Positions 10,030-21,404 are shown, numbered from the stretch's first letter. The stretch is 64,000 nt of DNA from Aurantiochytrium sp. KH105 (GCA_003116975.1 BGKB01000065.1:186001-250000); one strand, 5' to 3'. Program-made: numbers and translations. The notes: generated by a model from the sequence alone, not told the origin.

Positions 10030-10585
10030 ATCGCACTCCGACGCGACGCCTTCTCCAGCGCGATGACTTCTCCAGCCTGAAGCCTTCTTCAAAGCGACGC
10101 CCTCTCCAGCGCAATGTATGCTCCAGCGCAATGCCTTCTTCAGCGCAATGCCTTCTTCAGCGTGGCGACGCGGTGCTTTCTCAAGCGTGATGCTTTTTTA
10201 AGCGTGACGTCTTCTCCACTACGGCACCTTCTCCAGACTGGTGGCTTCTCTAGCGCGAGGCCTTCTTTAACGCATTGCCCTTCTCCAACGCATTACCTTC
10301 TCCAACATAGTGACTTCTCCGACGCGACGTCTTCTCCAGCGCAATGTCTACTCTGACGCAAGGACTTCTTCAGGGTGGCACCTTCTCAAACGCTGCGCTT
10401 TCTCAAGCGTGACGCCTTCTCCACTACGGCACCTTCTCTAGCGCGACGCCATCTCCAACGCAATGCCTTCTACAGCGCAATGACTTCTCCAGCGTGGCGC
10501 CTCTTCCGGCCCGATGCCTTCTTTAGCGCAATGCATTCTCCGGCGCAATGCCTACTCCAGCGTGACGCTTTCTTGATCGCAATTT
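10030..10585. repeat. Degenerate 17-bp minisatellite field
   Basis: More than 25 units resembling CTTCTCCAGCGCAATGC, mostly 17 bp apart and diverged by 10-30% from one another, with a few longer spacers. The same 'cttctccactacggcac' variant recurs near 10210 and 10420, suggesting an internal block duplication. As 17 is not a multiple of 3, no frame is maintained and it is not coding. Confidence 0.8.
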
Positions 10586-12175
10586 TTGCGTGCTCCAAAC
10601 TCATCGCAGGCCAGAAGTCTATTCTGACTCGCGATCGACCTTGGACCAGAGGTGTCCAAGTGCTTTTCGTCACCATGGCATGCGGTTGAAAGTGTCATCA
10701 TTCTCGAGAACGACGAGCTGCGCGCATCTGTGCTTTCCACTGCCATGGTAGATGCCTTTGCGGCGACGGTCCGTAGCTTGCATTCAAGGCGAAGACCGGC
10801 ACGCTGCCGATGACTCCTAAGGAGGATAGTCTGCACTGTCGAGCCAGTCCTTACAGCTTGACTCCCGATCATCACCATTATAGCGACGTACGCGCTCGAG
10901 GAGCAAAGTGTCTCACAACGGCTCCATCAAGGAATGTGTATTCTCGTTCAACTCGGAGACTTGCTGCTAATGCCCTCTCCTTTCGACCGTGAGGCGTGCA
11001 ACCTGAGATTGCAATATTTGGCAGACGGCAATGCCTTGAAGACAAATGCTTACAACTATGGTCTGCGAGTTTTGCAAAAGGCGCTGTCTCGAGAACTACA
11101 TCTCCCAGTGGATCGTGCGTACGCTCGTCATTCGTCCTTTGCACTTGCAAGAATGACTTGCCGGCCACGTGCAGCGTAGGCATTGTCTTCTCGGGCACGA
11201 GCGGAAGGCGCGTCGGCGCGGATGCCGCTTGCGTCTATCGCGATCGTGTTTCTTTTCTCGCCAAAGGGTTTTGTCGAGTCCGCCAGGTTCAAACATGGTC
11301 TTTTATTGGAGATTGGCAAAAGGTGCTGCCATTGCACCAGTGTAGTCTTTCATAGAAGGTGGGTGGTGAGTAGCATGGCTAATCTGATGGTGGAGAGGCG
11401 GAGTTACTTGTCGTCTATCTTCTTGCATACTGTCAAGCATCAGATGGGATTCTCAAAAAGCTTCTGTTTGTGCTTTGGCTCGTGCAGTCTCCTATCATGT
11501 TGACGAGGTTCTCGCTGACCTTAAAGACGTCACGCTTTTGTAGTTTCGACAGATCCTTACAGGCATTTGAGCTTTGGGCCTCAGGGCGCTTATGCAGTTG
11601 CTTGCAAGGCCGACCGCGTCCTGACGTTTGGCGAAGAATGGGGTCAGAATTGCCTTCTGGACTTTTGCGGCGACGACGCTGCAGATGCAGCTTCCGTGAG
11701 TTGATCGCACTTTCTGTGTTTGTGGATTGACTTTTCCAGTCATTCTTGTTCTCGTTTTCGGCAGCGTTGAAACACGTTTGCTTTGATAAGCGAATTGCTG
11801 AATTCTTATGCGCGAATATACAGCAGAGTGCTGGCTTTGCAAATGCTCGAGGCTCGTAGCTTGGGTTTCGCAGCATGGTGGTAACTTCGTTCTTGTTTCT
11901 GATCAAAGTCTTTGGCATATTTGTCCGTCTCTTGAGTTGTAGGGCCTTTTGCTTGAAGCAAGTCTGCGTGCCCAAGGTATACACTCGATGCGGAGTCAGG
12001 TTGCGCGTCGCGTAGTTAAATAACATTGTCTCGAGAACTACGACACGAGAAAGTTTGCTTTCGCGTACGAGCCATGATGCAGAGCACATTGCAAAAATCA
12101 AGCGCTGACGTTTTAACGGAGTAGCAAGGGGCATGAGCAGTAGCTCCGAGTTTCTTGCTGGTGGTTGCGGAATAA
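10586..12175. other. Unique sequence between two minisatellite fields
   Basis: Less GC-rich than the surroundings. A minus-strand frame covering about 11433-12140 has mixed amino-acid composition but matches nothing I recognise, and its 5' part runs into the satellite. No gene is called. Confidence 0.3.
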
Positions 12176-14900
12176 GTGAAGTTTGCGAACGGGCGACTAG
12201 TGCAAAACGAGCAAGGCTTGCAAAACAAGCGAGGCTTGCAAAACAAGCGAGACTTGCGCAAGGCGTGTGGCTTGCGCAACGAGCGTAGCTTGCGGAATGA
12301 GCAAGACTTGCAAAACACGCGGAGATTCCTGAGCAATCATAGTACGAGCGAGGCTTGCAAAGCAATCGAGGCTCGCGAATGAAGGAGACTTGCAACGAGC
12401 AAAATTTGCCAAATGAGCGAAACTTGCGCAACGAACGAGGCTGACGAATGAAGCGAGGCCTCCAAAACAATTAAGGCCTGCGAATGATCGAGGCTTGCGC
12501 GCGGCTTGCGCAACGAGCAACGAGCGCGGCTTGCGCAACGAGCGAGGCCTGCGCGATGCGAGACTCATGCAATGTAACAACTGAGGCCTGCGAATGTTTG
12601 AGGCTTGCAAAACGAGCGAGACTTGCGCAACGAGCGAGCTTTGCGTGACGAGCGGGACTCGCGCAACGAGCAGGACTTGGGCGACAAGCAAGGCTTGCGC
12701 AACGAGCGAGGCTTGCGCAACGAGCGAGGCTTGCGCAACGAGCGAGGCTTGCGCAACGAGCGAGGCCTGCGCAATGCGAGATTTACGCAATGAGCAGAAC
12801 TCCCGAGACCTGCGTGAGGAGCGAGACTTGCGCAACGAGCGAGGCTTGCGCGACGAGTGAGGCCTGCGCAACGAGCGAGACTTGCACAATGAACGTAACT
12901 TGCGCAACGAGCGAGGCCTGCGCAATGCGAGATTTACGCAATGAGCAGAACTACCGAGACCTGCGTGAGGAGCGAGACTTGCGCAACGAGCGAGGCTTGC
13001 GCGACGAGTGAGGCCTGCGCAACGAGCGAGACTTGCACAATGAACGTAACTTGCGCAACGAGCGAGATTTGCAAATTGGCTATTTCTGCAAACAAATCAG
13101 GCCTGAACGAGTTTGCGAAACGAGCGAGGTTTGCGGAACGAGCGAGGCTTGCACAACGAGCGAGGCTGGCGCAATGAGCGAAGTTTACAAAACAACTGAG
13201 GTACAAGCGAGGCTTGCAAGACGATCGACACTCGCTAATGAGGGAGGCTTGCAATGAGCGAAGTTTGTGAAATGAACGTGACTTGCAGAACGAGCGAAGT
13301 TTGTGAAATGAACGTGGCCTGTAAGCGATCGAGGCTTGTGGAACGAGTGATACTTGCGAATTAGCGAGGCTTTCAAGAGAAGCAAGACTTGCAAAAGGAG
13401 CGAGACTTGCAAAAGAAGCGAGGCTTGTGGGGCGAGTGAGACTCGCAAATGAGCCAGGCTCGCTGCGAGCGAGACCTGGGGAATGAGCGAGGTTTGCAAA
13501 ACGAGCGCGACTTGTGATCGTAAGGTTCGCGGAACGACTGCGGCATGCAAATCAAGCGAGGCCTGCAAAACAAGCAAGGCCTGCAAATCAAACGAGTCTT
13601 GCAAATCAAGCGAGGTCTGCAAAACAACTGAGGCCTGCAGATGAACGAGCAAGACTTGCATATGGGCAGAGGCTTCCAGCGAGAGAGGCTCGCGGGATGA
13701 GCGCGACTCGCGGAAAGCGGTGCTTGTGAATGGGCGAGTTCTGTAAAAGAAGAGATGCGCAAGTGAGGATTGCAAGACAAGTCAGGCTTGCTGAGCGAGC
13801 AAATTTGCCAAATGAGCGAGCTTTGCGGAAGGGCAAGGCCTGCACACAATTACACCTGCAAGTGAGTGAGCCTTATTACGAGCGAGCCTTGCGGAATAAG
13901 TGAGGTTTGCAAAACAAGCGAGATTTATAAAGCGAGTGAGATTCGTCGACGAGCAAGGCTTGCAGCGAGAGCGTCGTGGGGAGTGCGAGGTTTGCAAAAG
14001 AGTAAGGCTTGTGGAACGAGCGCGACTTGTGGAACGCGAAGAAAATAACTCAGGTTTGCGAAACGAGCGAGACTTGCAAAACGTACAAGGCTTTTAATTA
14101 AAAAAGAAGCGAGGCTTGCGAAACAAGCAAGGCTCGCAAGATAAGTGAGGCCTTCGAATGAGCGAGGCTTGTAGGGAGCGCGAGGTTGCACAATAAGTGA
14201 GACTTGCGCAAGGAGCGAGACTCGCGCAACGAACGAGACTTGTGTAACAATCGAGGCCCAAGCGAGGCTTGTAAGACGATCGTAGCTCGCGAATGAGTGA
14301 AGCTTCCAACGAGCAAACTTTGCGAAATGAGCGGGACTTGCAGAACGAGCGAAGCTTGTGAAATGAGCGAGGCTTGTAAGCGATCGAGGCTTGTGGAACG
14401 AGTGAGACTTGCAAATGAGTGAAGCTTGCAAAAGAAGCGAGGCTTCTGAGGCGAGTGAGACTCGCGAATGAGCAACGCTTGCAGCGAGCAAGCCCTGGGG
14501 AACGAGTGAGGTATGTATGAAAACGAGCACAACTGGTGAAACGCGGAAGGTTCGGTTCGCGGAATGACTGCGGCTTGCAAAAGAAGCGAGGCCAGTAAAT
14601 GAGCGAGGCTTCTGGAGCGAGCGAGACTTGCAAAAGAGCGAGGCTTCCAGCGAGAGAGGCTCGCAAGGTCAGCACAACTCGCGAAAAGCGGGGCTTGCGA
14701 ATGAGCGAGCTCTACAAACGGAGGGAGGCGCGCGGAACGTGAGGATTGCAAAACAAGCGAGGCTTGCGGAGCAAGGAACGTTTTTGGAGTGCGTGAGGGT
14801 TACCGGTTTGCGAGACTACGAAACGACCGAAGTATTACATTGCAGAAGGTTTTTGGAATGCGCGAGGCTTGCGAGTGTGGGAGACTTACAAACTATCGAG
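12176..14900. repeat. 18-bp minisatellite field with higher-order duplications
   Basis: The core unit is GCAACGAGCGAGGCTTGC (18 bp), near-perfect at about 12690-12770 and degenerate elsewhere, with 15-21-bp variants. A 151-bp higher-order unit is tandemly duplicated: 12781-12931 and 12932 onward agree over about 135 bp with one mismatch. A more diverged block of roughly 0.5 kb (about 13190-13760) recurs about 1 kb downstream (about 14240-14770), sharing GTAAGCGATCGAGGCTTGTG and GGCTTCCAGCGAGAGAGGCT. Because 18 is divisible by 3, repetitive frames are open on both strands; I do not regard them as genes. Confidence 0.85.
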
Positions 14901-15376
14901 GGTTGCAAGTCGTGCGAGGCTTGTGGAATGAGTGATGGCTGCGAAAGGATCAAGCTTGGGACATTTGGTTCCAGCTGGCATGTTACGATGACAACGTGAA
15001 GCATCGGCTCAAAGCTGTTGAATAGCAATGATGCGATAAGGCGCGCTGCGGTGTGCAAATGAGTCTCCACGCTCTCGCGCGATGCAGGCTGCAAGAGCTC
15101 GATCATAAGCCATTCGAGCGGCTTTTCGTCAGTCACGCGCGCAATCCGGCCGTCATCGGTGATTCTTCAATGTACAGATAGACTTCTGTTGCCTTGACAG
15201 GTTTGACGACAGCATTGTCTTGCGGAGAAGGTGAGCTCATTCTCTCCTGGGCTCTGTGGTGTCTTTGTCAACAGCATTTGTATCGGCTACACAGAGCGAA
15301 GACTACATGAGGCGTTTAGCCAATATTGTAAGAGCTGTTCCAGTGATCTTCACATCTGCAACTCTGTTCTGATTGT

Positions 15377-15416
<40 letters not shown>
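15377..15416. repeat. (GCAA)10 microsatellite
   Basis: Ten perfect copies. The same tetranucleotide recurs at 3153-3170, 17689-17719, 39938-39960 (complement) and 62275-62325. Confidence 0.9.
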
Positions 15417-16367
15417 AAAGCAAGTAAAGCTTTTTCAAGTGAGATTTTGTGTCCTTGGATACTTGATTCGCGATAGTCTGGCCTCGCAACTGCCTCCAGC
15501 AATGGGAGAGAACTTGACAGCGAGAAAGATTAACAAATGAATTGGACCAGGAGATGCGCCGGAGGGAGACAACGGTCGCGTCAAGGAAACTGAGTTTACC
15601 CGTTGCAAAGCTATTGATTTCGACTCAAAACTTGCACACATGTGAAAATCGGCACCGAGCATCAGCAACGCTTTTTTGACTAGGGAGCTTAGCTTCACAA
15701 GTGCCAGTGCCTCTAGCATTGCAAGACGTCCAAAGATACCCAAGCAGCTAGAATGTCGAGTGACGTCTTCGAATCCGAAAGATGCTCGTCCCACGTCGGT
15801 CGTCACGAAAGCCCCCCCCCCTCTCCGTATCAAGGGAATTTTTGCGGGACTTGCAAAGACGCGTCATGACTGACCCACGTTTTCGGAGTTAAGGTTCCGC
15901 TTCGTTCTATATCATACCTATATTAATCTCGCACCAAGCGTCCGCAAGAAAGATGTGGTATAGAGCGCTGCGCCGCATCCGGTCGCTCTTTCCGCACTCC
16001 TCGCGCATTCTCAAGTCCAGCGCTCCACCTTTCCCCTCATCGCACGCGCCATCCCCGTCTCGTCCCGCCCCTCGCAGCACCCTCACGCATCAAAGCGCAG
16101 AACCCCCGGCGCCACGCGCTCCCACGCCATCATCACGTTCGATCCGCCAGCGATCCGTTGACCGTTAGGCTGGCGGCCAAGGTGTGCGCGCCAGCCGTTC
16201 ATTGACGGATTCCCCATGAGTCCCCACACTACGTGTTACTCGTGCGCGGCTCCCCGGCATCGCGGGGTCCTAGTGTCGCACCTAGCTGGCGTCTAGTCCG
16301 CGCTGACTTCACAGCCGCCAGACGAGCAGCTGCAGGGCGCGGGTCTTTCACGGGGGCCCGCCGGCGC

Positions 16368-16446
16368 AAGGGCCACATTTGTGGGGACGGCTGTGCTTGC
16401 GGCGGGCGCGGCGCGGAGACAGCACGGGCCCCACAAATGTGCCCTT
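16368..16446. other. Long imperfect hairpin
   Basis: AAGGGCCACATTTGTGGGG (16368-16386) faces CCCCACAAATGTGCCCTT (16429-16446), 18 of 19 positions pairing with one bulge. A second inner stem, GTGCT (16393-16397) with AGCAC (16421-16425), extends it. It could be a hairpin RNA, an attenuation-type structure or a collapsed inverted-repeat element. Confidence 0.55.
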
Positions 16447-17149
16447 CGGCCGCGCGCCTGGTCTGCCGAAGATACGCCAAGAAAGAACCGTCGACTGCGC
16501 GGAGAGGGAGGGCCCGATATATATATATATATATATATGGCCGTTACGATCGAGCAGAGCCGCCTGGAAGGGAGGCGGAGGAGGCTTGATGTGAGGGCGA
16601 ACGAAACTTCCGCGGACCACGGCGGCTGCTCGCGCGTAGCGAGACGCGCGCCCGGTCCGGGAGGCGACCTGCATGGAGCGCGCGGCTTCCTGGCTCTGTG
16701 GGCGCTGTGGGAGGACTCAACATCTGCTTACGACATGGTACACCCGCACGCGTGACCCGCACGAACACATCGCTGTGGACCGACGTTCCTCCCGGCGAAT
16801 CTTCGAAATCGGAACTGCGGGCCCCACGCGCCCCGCGGTGGCCCGCATCTTTGAGGCGGTGTGGGGGCGTCGACCTGTGCAGAAAACGAAAAAGAAAAAG
16901 AAAAAGAAAAGGAAAGGAAAGGAAAGGAAAGAAAAGAGGCTGCCGCGACTGCGTCTGAGCCCGTCTTCTTTCTCCCTCGCCCGCGCTCGAGTCTGCGCTC
17001 GCAAGCTGCAGTTCGCGCGGTCTGCGGGCGCATTCATCGCCGCGGGCCTGCGCATGGCTCTCCCCCCTCTCGCTCCCTCCCTTCCCCGCCCCTCCGCGCG
17101 CCGCCGTGCAGTCAGTCAGCCTGGCCCCGCCGCGGCTTTTCCCTCCTCG

Positions 17150-17340
17150 CCTCGCGTGTTTTCTTTCTTTCTTTCCTTCCTTGCTTCCTTCCTTGCTTCC
17201 TTCCTTGCTTGCTTCCTTGCTTCCCACTTTCCTCCCACTTTCTTTTTTCTTCCCTCTTCTTCCCATTCCTTTCCTTTCCTTTCCTTTTCTTTTCTTTTCT
17301 TTTCTTTTCTTTTCTTTTCTTTTCTTTTCTTTTCTTTTCG
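17150..17340. repeat. Polypyrimidine tract with (TTTTC)n
   Basis: An almost unbroken C/T run of CTTTC, CTTGCTTC and TTTTC units, upstream of the DMGDH start. Such mirror-like tracts can form triplex DNA. Confidence 0.7.
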
Positions 17341-17687
17341 GCCTCCCGCCGCTCTTCTTTTCTTTCCCCGCCTCCTCCCCTCCCCGCCTCCCTCCCCGCT
17401 TCGCGCCGCTCAAGCTGCGTCGAGCTGCGCAAGAAACTCGCTCGGCGCCGGCGCGCGGGGCGGCGAAGGAGCGGAGGGAGGGAAGTCAAGCGCGCGCGCG
17501 GGCGGGCGGCAGGGCGCTCTTTTCTCGCGTCAGAACCGCCTTGCCGGTCCTCGTCGCTTTCGCTGCTTCTGCTTCTTCGCCTTCTGCTTCTTGCTCTTTT
17601 CTTCCCTTCTTTCTTTTCTTCTTTTCTGGCGCGCCTTCTTTCTTTTCTTCCAGCGCGCTCTCTTTGGGCGCCAAGCAGGGAGAAAGG

Positions 17688-17718
<31 letters not shown>

Positions 17719-17862
17719 GAGGCGAGCAAGCGAGGCAAGCGAAGAAGAGCGAGCAAGCGCGGCGCGGAGGGCGGCAGCAAACCCGGAACGGAGCAGGCGA
17801 GCGAGCCTCAAGAAGAAGCAAGCAGCCAGCGGCAGCAGCAAGGCTCTCTGCAGCGAGTCAGG

Positions 17863-20388
17863 ATGGCGCCTCCCAAGAACGTGGTGGTGGTCGGCGGCGG
17901 CGTCGCAGGCGCCACGATCAGCCGCGTGCTCGCGGCCAAGGGCGTCCAGGTGACCCTCCTCGAGAAGGCGGGACAGCTGTGCAGCGGTGCCACCTGGCAC
18001 GCGGCTGGCCTCGTGACCCGCTTCGCCGGATCGCCCAAGCTCAAGAAGATCCATGTGCGCTCGCTCGAGCTCATGACCGAGCTCCACGACAAGCACAACG
18101 TCGGCCTCCACACCCCCGGCTCGATCCGCATCATCGAGAAGGGCAACGAGGGCCGCCTCCGCGAGGCCCACCAGCACGTCGCCATGGCCAAGCTCTTCGA
18201 CGACCCCATGTACCCGACCACGATGATCAGCCGCGACGAGGTCGCCGCCCTCCACCCGCTGCTCGACACCTCGGATGTCGAGTGCGGTGTCTACACCCCC
18301 TACGATGGTGATGTCGATCCGACCTCCCTCACCAACACCGTGGCCCGCCTCGCCCGCGAGGACGGCGCCAAGGTCCGCTACAACGCCGAGGTCACCAAGA
18401 TCGAGGCCTCCAACACTCCCGGCATGCGCTTCGCCGTCCACGTCAAGGGCGACGACCAGCCCATCGAGTGCGACACCATTGTCAACGCGGCCGGCCTCTG
18501 GTCCCGCGGCGTCTCCGACATGGTCCCCGGCGGCAAGGAGAAGCTCTCGCACCCGGCCTTTGTCATTGAGCACCAGTACGCCATTACCGATGTCGTGCCC
18601 CAGGTGCGCGCCCTCGCCGAGTCCGGCCACAACGGCGGCCGCCTTCCCGTCCTCCGTGACCTCAAGGGCTCCTCGTACATTCGCCAGGAGGGCCACGGCT
18701 TCCTCATCGGCCCCTACGAGAACCAGTGCATCGTCCGCACTGACATGCCCCGCGGCCCGCCCTCGGACTTCATCATGGAGCTCTTCCCTGATGAGCTCAG
18801 CCGCATCGAGGAGAACCTCATGCTCGGCATGGAGCTCGTCCCCTGCCTCGGCGAGGTTGGCTTCAAGACCGTCGTCAACGGCCCCACCATCTGGACCGGC
18901 GACTCGCTCGCCCGCGTCGGTCGCACCCAGATCCCCGGCTGGTACGACTTCAACTCGCTCACCTACGGTATCGCCCAGTCGCTCGGCCTCTCCGAGTACC
19001 TCGGCCACATCATGCTCGAGGGCGAGCAGCCCAAGGACTTTGATGCCTCGAGCAACTTCGATCCCCTCCGCTACGGCCCCTGGCTCAGCGACTCGTACAC
19101 GGTCGACAAGATTACCGAGACCTACACGCACAACAACGCCGTCGTGTACAACTTTGAGAACCGCTCGGGTGGTCGCGAGAACATGACCCACCCTTACCCT
19201 CTCCACGACACCCTCGCCAAGCACGGCGCCAAGTTCGGCGCCTACGGTGGTGCCGGCTGCGAGGTCCCCATGGTCTTCGTTCCCGAGGACGCTGGCATCG
19301 ACTTCCACGACCAGAAGAAGTTCCACGAGTTCAACTGGGCTCCCTACGCCGAGGCCGAGGCCGAGCACGCCCTCAAGAAGGCTGGCTTTGCTTACTCGTC
19401 CTTCTCCAAGATCCGCGTCACCGGCAAGGACGCCAAGTCCTTCATGGGCCTCGTCACCACCGGTGCCCTCCCCGTTACCAAGGCCCCGGATACCGACATG
19501 GCCTGCCGCCTCACCTACGCCACCACCCCCAAGGGCCGCGTCCAGACTGAGTTCACCATCTGCCGCATGAACCACGAGGGCGACGACTGGTACCTTGTTG
19601 GCGGCCGTGACTACGTGCGCCAGGACATGGCCTGGCTCCTCCAGCAGGCCGACGACGCCAAGATGGATGTGCAGATGAAGGACCTCACCGACGACGTCTG
19701 CGTCCTCCACGTGTGCGGCCCCAACTCTGGCATGATCATGGCTGGCGTCGACGAGCGCGTCAAGGGCCTTCCCTTCATGCGCGCCCGCACCATCGAGAAC
19801 TTTGGCGGCCTTGAGGGCGTCAACGCTGACATCTTCCGCGTCTCCTTCACTGGCGAGATGGGCTACGAGCTCCACTTCCCGTCGGAGAAGGGCCCCGAGA
19901 TCCACGACCTCATCTGGAACTCCCAGGGTGCCAAGGATGGCGAGCTCCGCCACATTGGTTCCCAGGCTATTGACTCGCTGCGCGTGGAGAAGGGCTTCAA
20001 GTTCCGCGGCGATCTCGACTTTGCCCACTACAAGGAGGCCGGCATCATGCCCTTCGTCTCCAAGAAGCGCGACTTCCTCGGCAAGGACCACGAGAACGCC
20101 GTCAAGCCCGAGCGTCTCTCGGCCATGTTCACCGTCGACACCCCCAAGGGCTGGGAGTGGTCCGTGGTCCATGACACCCCGATCACCCGCGTCTCTGACG
20201 GCGCCGTGGTCGCCTACACCACCACCTCGAGCCGCGGCGCCATCACGGGCAAGACGGTCGCGATCGGTTACACGCTCTGCGATAAGTTCAACCCTGACGA
20301 CGAGATGGTCATCGAGACCTTTGGCTACAAGTGGCCTGTGCACTTTGAGCCCAAGCCCCTTGGCGAGGTCAACCGCGACGTCTACTAA
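17863..20388 (+). CDS. DMGDH: Dimethylglycine dehydrogenase (FAD oxidase domain plus GcvT-like folate domain)
   Basis: 841 residues from ATG 17863 to TAA 20386-20388. The Rossmann FAD motif VVVVGGGVAGA lies at residues 7-17. The covalent-flavin region CSGATWHAAGLVTRF carries the His (about H46) that binds FAD in mammalian DMGDH and SARDH. The following text (LKKIHVRSLELM, HTPGSIRI, YDGDVDPTSL) matches DMGDH better than SARDH. The C-terminal half is an aminomethyltransferase-like (GcvT) domain, used to pass the one-carbon unit to tetrahydrofolate. The reaction is N,N-dimethylglycine to sarcosine, with electrons going to ETF in mitochondria. The protein starts directly at the Rossmann fold, so unlike the SARDH paralogue it has no evident presequence. 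The upstream open frame is low-complexity leader and I reject it as coding. A PDP-regulatory-subunit-like protein is a less likely alternative. Confidence 0.88.
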   Translation: MAPPKNVVVVGGGVAGATISRVLAAKGVQVTLLEKAGQLCSGATWHAAGLVTRFAGSPKLKKIHVRSLELMTELHDKHNVGLHTPGSIRIIEKGNEGRLREAHQHVAMAKLFDDPMYPTTMISRDEVAALHPLLDTSDVECGVYTPYDGDVDPTSLTNTVARLAREDGAKVRYNAEVTKIEASNTPGMRFAVHVKGDDQPIECDTIVNAAGLWSRGVSDMVPGGKEKLSHPAFVIEHQYAITDVVPQVRALAESGHNGGRLPVLRDLKGSSYIRQEGHGFLIGPYENQCIVRTDMPRGPPSDFIMELFPDELSRIEENLMLGMELVPCLGEVGFKTVVNGPTIWTGDSLARVGRTQIPGWYDFNSLTYGIAQSLGLSEYLGHIMLEGEQPKDFDASSNFDPLRYGPWLSDSYTVDKITETYTHNNAVVYNFENRSGGRENMTHPYPLHDTLAKHGAKFGAYGGAGCEVPMVFVPEDAGIDFHDQKKFHEFNWAPYAEAEAEHALKKAGFAYSSFSKIRVTGKDAKSFMGLVTTGALPVTKAPDTDMACRLTYATTPKGRVQTEFTICRMNHEGDDWYLVGGRDYVRQDMAWLLQQADDAKMDVQMKDLTDDVCVLHVCGPNSGMIMAGVDERVKGLPFMRARTIENFGGLEGVNADIFRVSFTGEMGYELHFPSEKGPEIHDLIWNSQGAKDGELRHIGSQAIDSLRVEKGFKFRGDLDFAHYKEAGIMPFVSKKRDFLGKDHENAVKPERLSAMFTVDTPKGWEWSVVHDTPITRVSDGAVVAYTTTSSRGAITGKTVAIGYTLCDKFNPDDEMVIETFGYKWPVHFEPKPLGEVNRDVY

Positions 20389-21404
20389 GCTAGTCCTCGC
20401 GCCGCTTGCTGCCTCTCCTTGTGTCTGACTCACCCTAACTAATACATCGTATCGTGTACATCCTGTTCCGCTTCGCTACTCTTTTTTCTTTCTCTTGTTG
20501 TTTGTTTCTCTTCGCCTGCTTATTTGTCGCGACCATCTTGTGTCATTCGCCCAAATGTTCATTTGTTTGCCAAGGCTCCCATGATGGTCTTGCTTGCTTG
20601 ATTGCTTGTTTGCGCCATCAAGGATGATGGACTCTCCTTGGGTAAAAATTGGACGATCGTCTTGCTTGCGCCAAGAAATATGATGATTTGTCGTCCTCGT
20701 ACTCGAGACGATAAGATCGGCGAATATTTCGCTCTTAAGCGCTGGAAACGGTGTCTGGAGTTGAAATTCATGAAGATGCGATTTCCCGCCATTGCGATCC
20801 GCTTGTACGTGCCTGCGAACGAGTACACAGTGCAATGGTTCTGCTGCCTTGCTCAGTAGACCAAGGTCATATTTGCCATTCGCATTCATTCGCTTCACGA
20901 CTGGAATCCGGGAAATGAGTTCTTCATAGCAGCCGCACGCCTCTTGGTACAACAGCAGGAACTGGAAAAGAAAGCTTGCTGGGAAGCGGCGATCGGCGCC
21001 GGTTGCGCTCTGGTGCTGATTCTGGTGCTGGTGCTACTCGCGGTGACACTAACCAACTCTAGATCTTGGTCTCCTTGCCTCCAACTCATCCTCTTCGCCG
21101 TCATCATAGACGGCGTCCTCGTTGCCGTTGCCTACGCTGGTCGCCATCTAGCTCCTCGCCTTGTTGCCGCGCGTGGGTGTGAACGCAGGAATCTAATTCA
21201 GATCTAATTCAGGGTTTGCTGATGCGCCAATGGTTTTGCTGCTGCTGCTGGCGCTGCTGCTGCCATCCTCAGAGTGCCTTCGACAAGCGTTCTTGGATCT
21301 CACTACTATCTCAGAGGCTCAACCAGGTGCGACATGTTCTCCCAACCATCAAAACTGATAAAACAATAGGACTCAAAGCCTACCCCCCTAGAAAGGGCGC
21401 CTTG
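20389..21404. other. DMGDH 3' flank
   Basis: No clear gene. An 87-codon plus-strand ORF (20944-21207) would have two hydrophobic stretches (about residues 19-40 and 49-66) but no family resemblance; I give it about 0.15 probability of being real. ATCTAATTCAG is directly repeated near 21191-21212. Confidence 0.35.

Larger units (their letters stand above)
14901..17862. other. Intergenic and 5' leader of DMGDH; microsatellite-rich
   Basis: No supportable gene. Contents: (GCAA)10 at 15377-15416, a long hairpin at 16368-16446, (TA)n at about 16515-16539, an A/G-rich purine tract at about 16883-16940, a C/T-rich pyrimidine tract including (TTTTC)n at about 17150-17340, and (GCAA)n at 17689-17719. 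The frame upstream of the DMGDH ATG stays open to 16861 only because of this composition. Confidence 0.5.

Noticed and set aside
12197-14751. Repetitive proteins encoded in the 18-bp satellite (SLVAQA-, LRNERG- and ATSEAC-type repeats)
   Set aside because: The 18-bp unit keeps frames open on both strands; starts and stops are arbitrary and the array is mutationally free.
12176-14900. CRISPR-like direct repeats
   Set aside because: Units are contiguous and degenerate with no unique spacers of constant size, in a eukaryotic context.
16861-17862. N-terminal extension of the DMGDH frame
   Set aside because: Encoded by purine and pyrimidine tracts and AAGC repeats; Lys/Arg/Ser/Leu low complexity with no resemblance to the family.
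17530-20433. 967-codon minus-strand ORF opposite DMGDH
   Set aside because: Antisense shadow of a strongly biased coding sequence; no domain.
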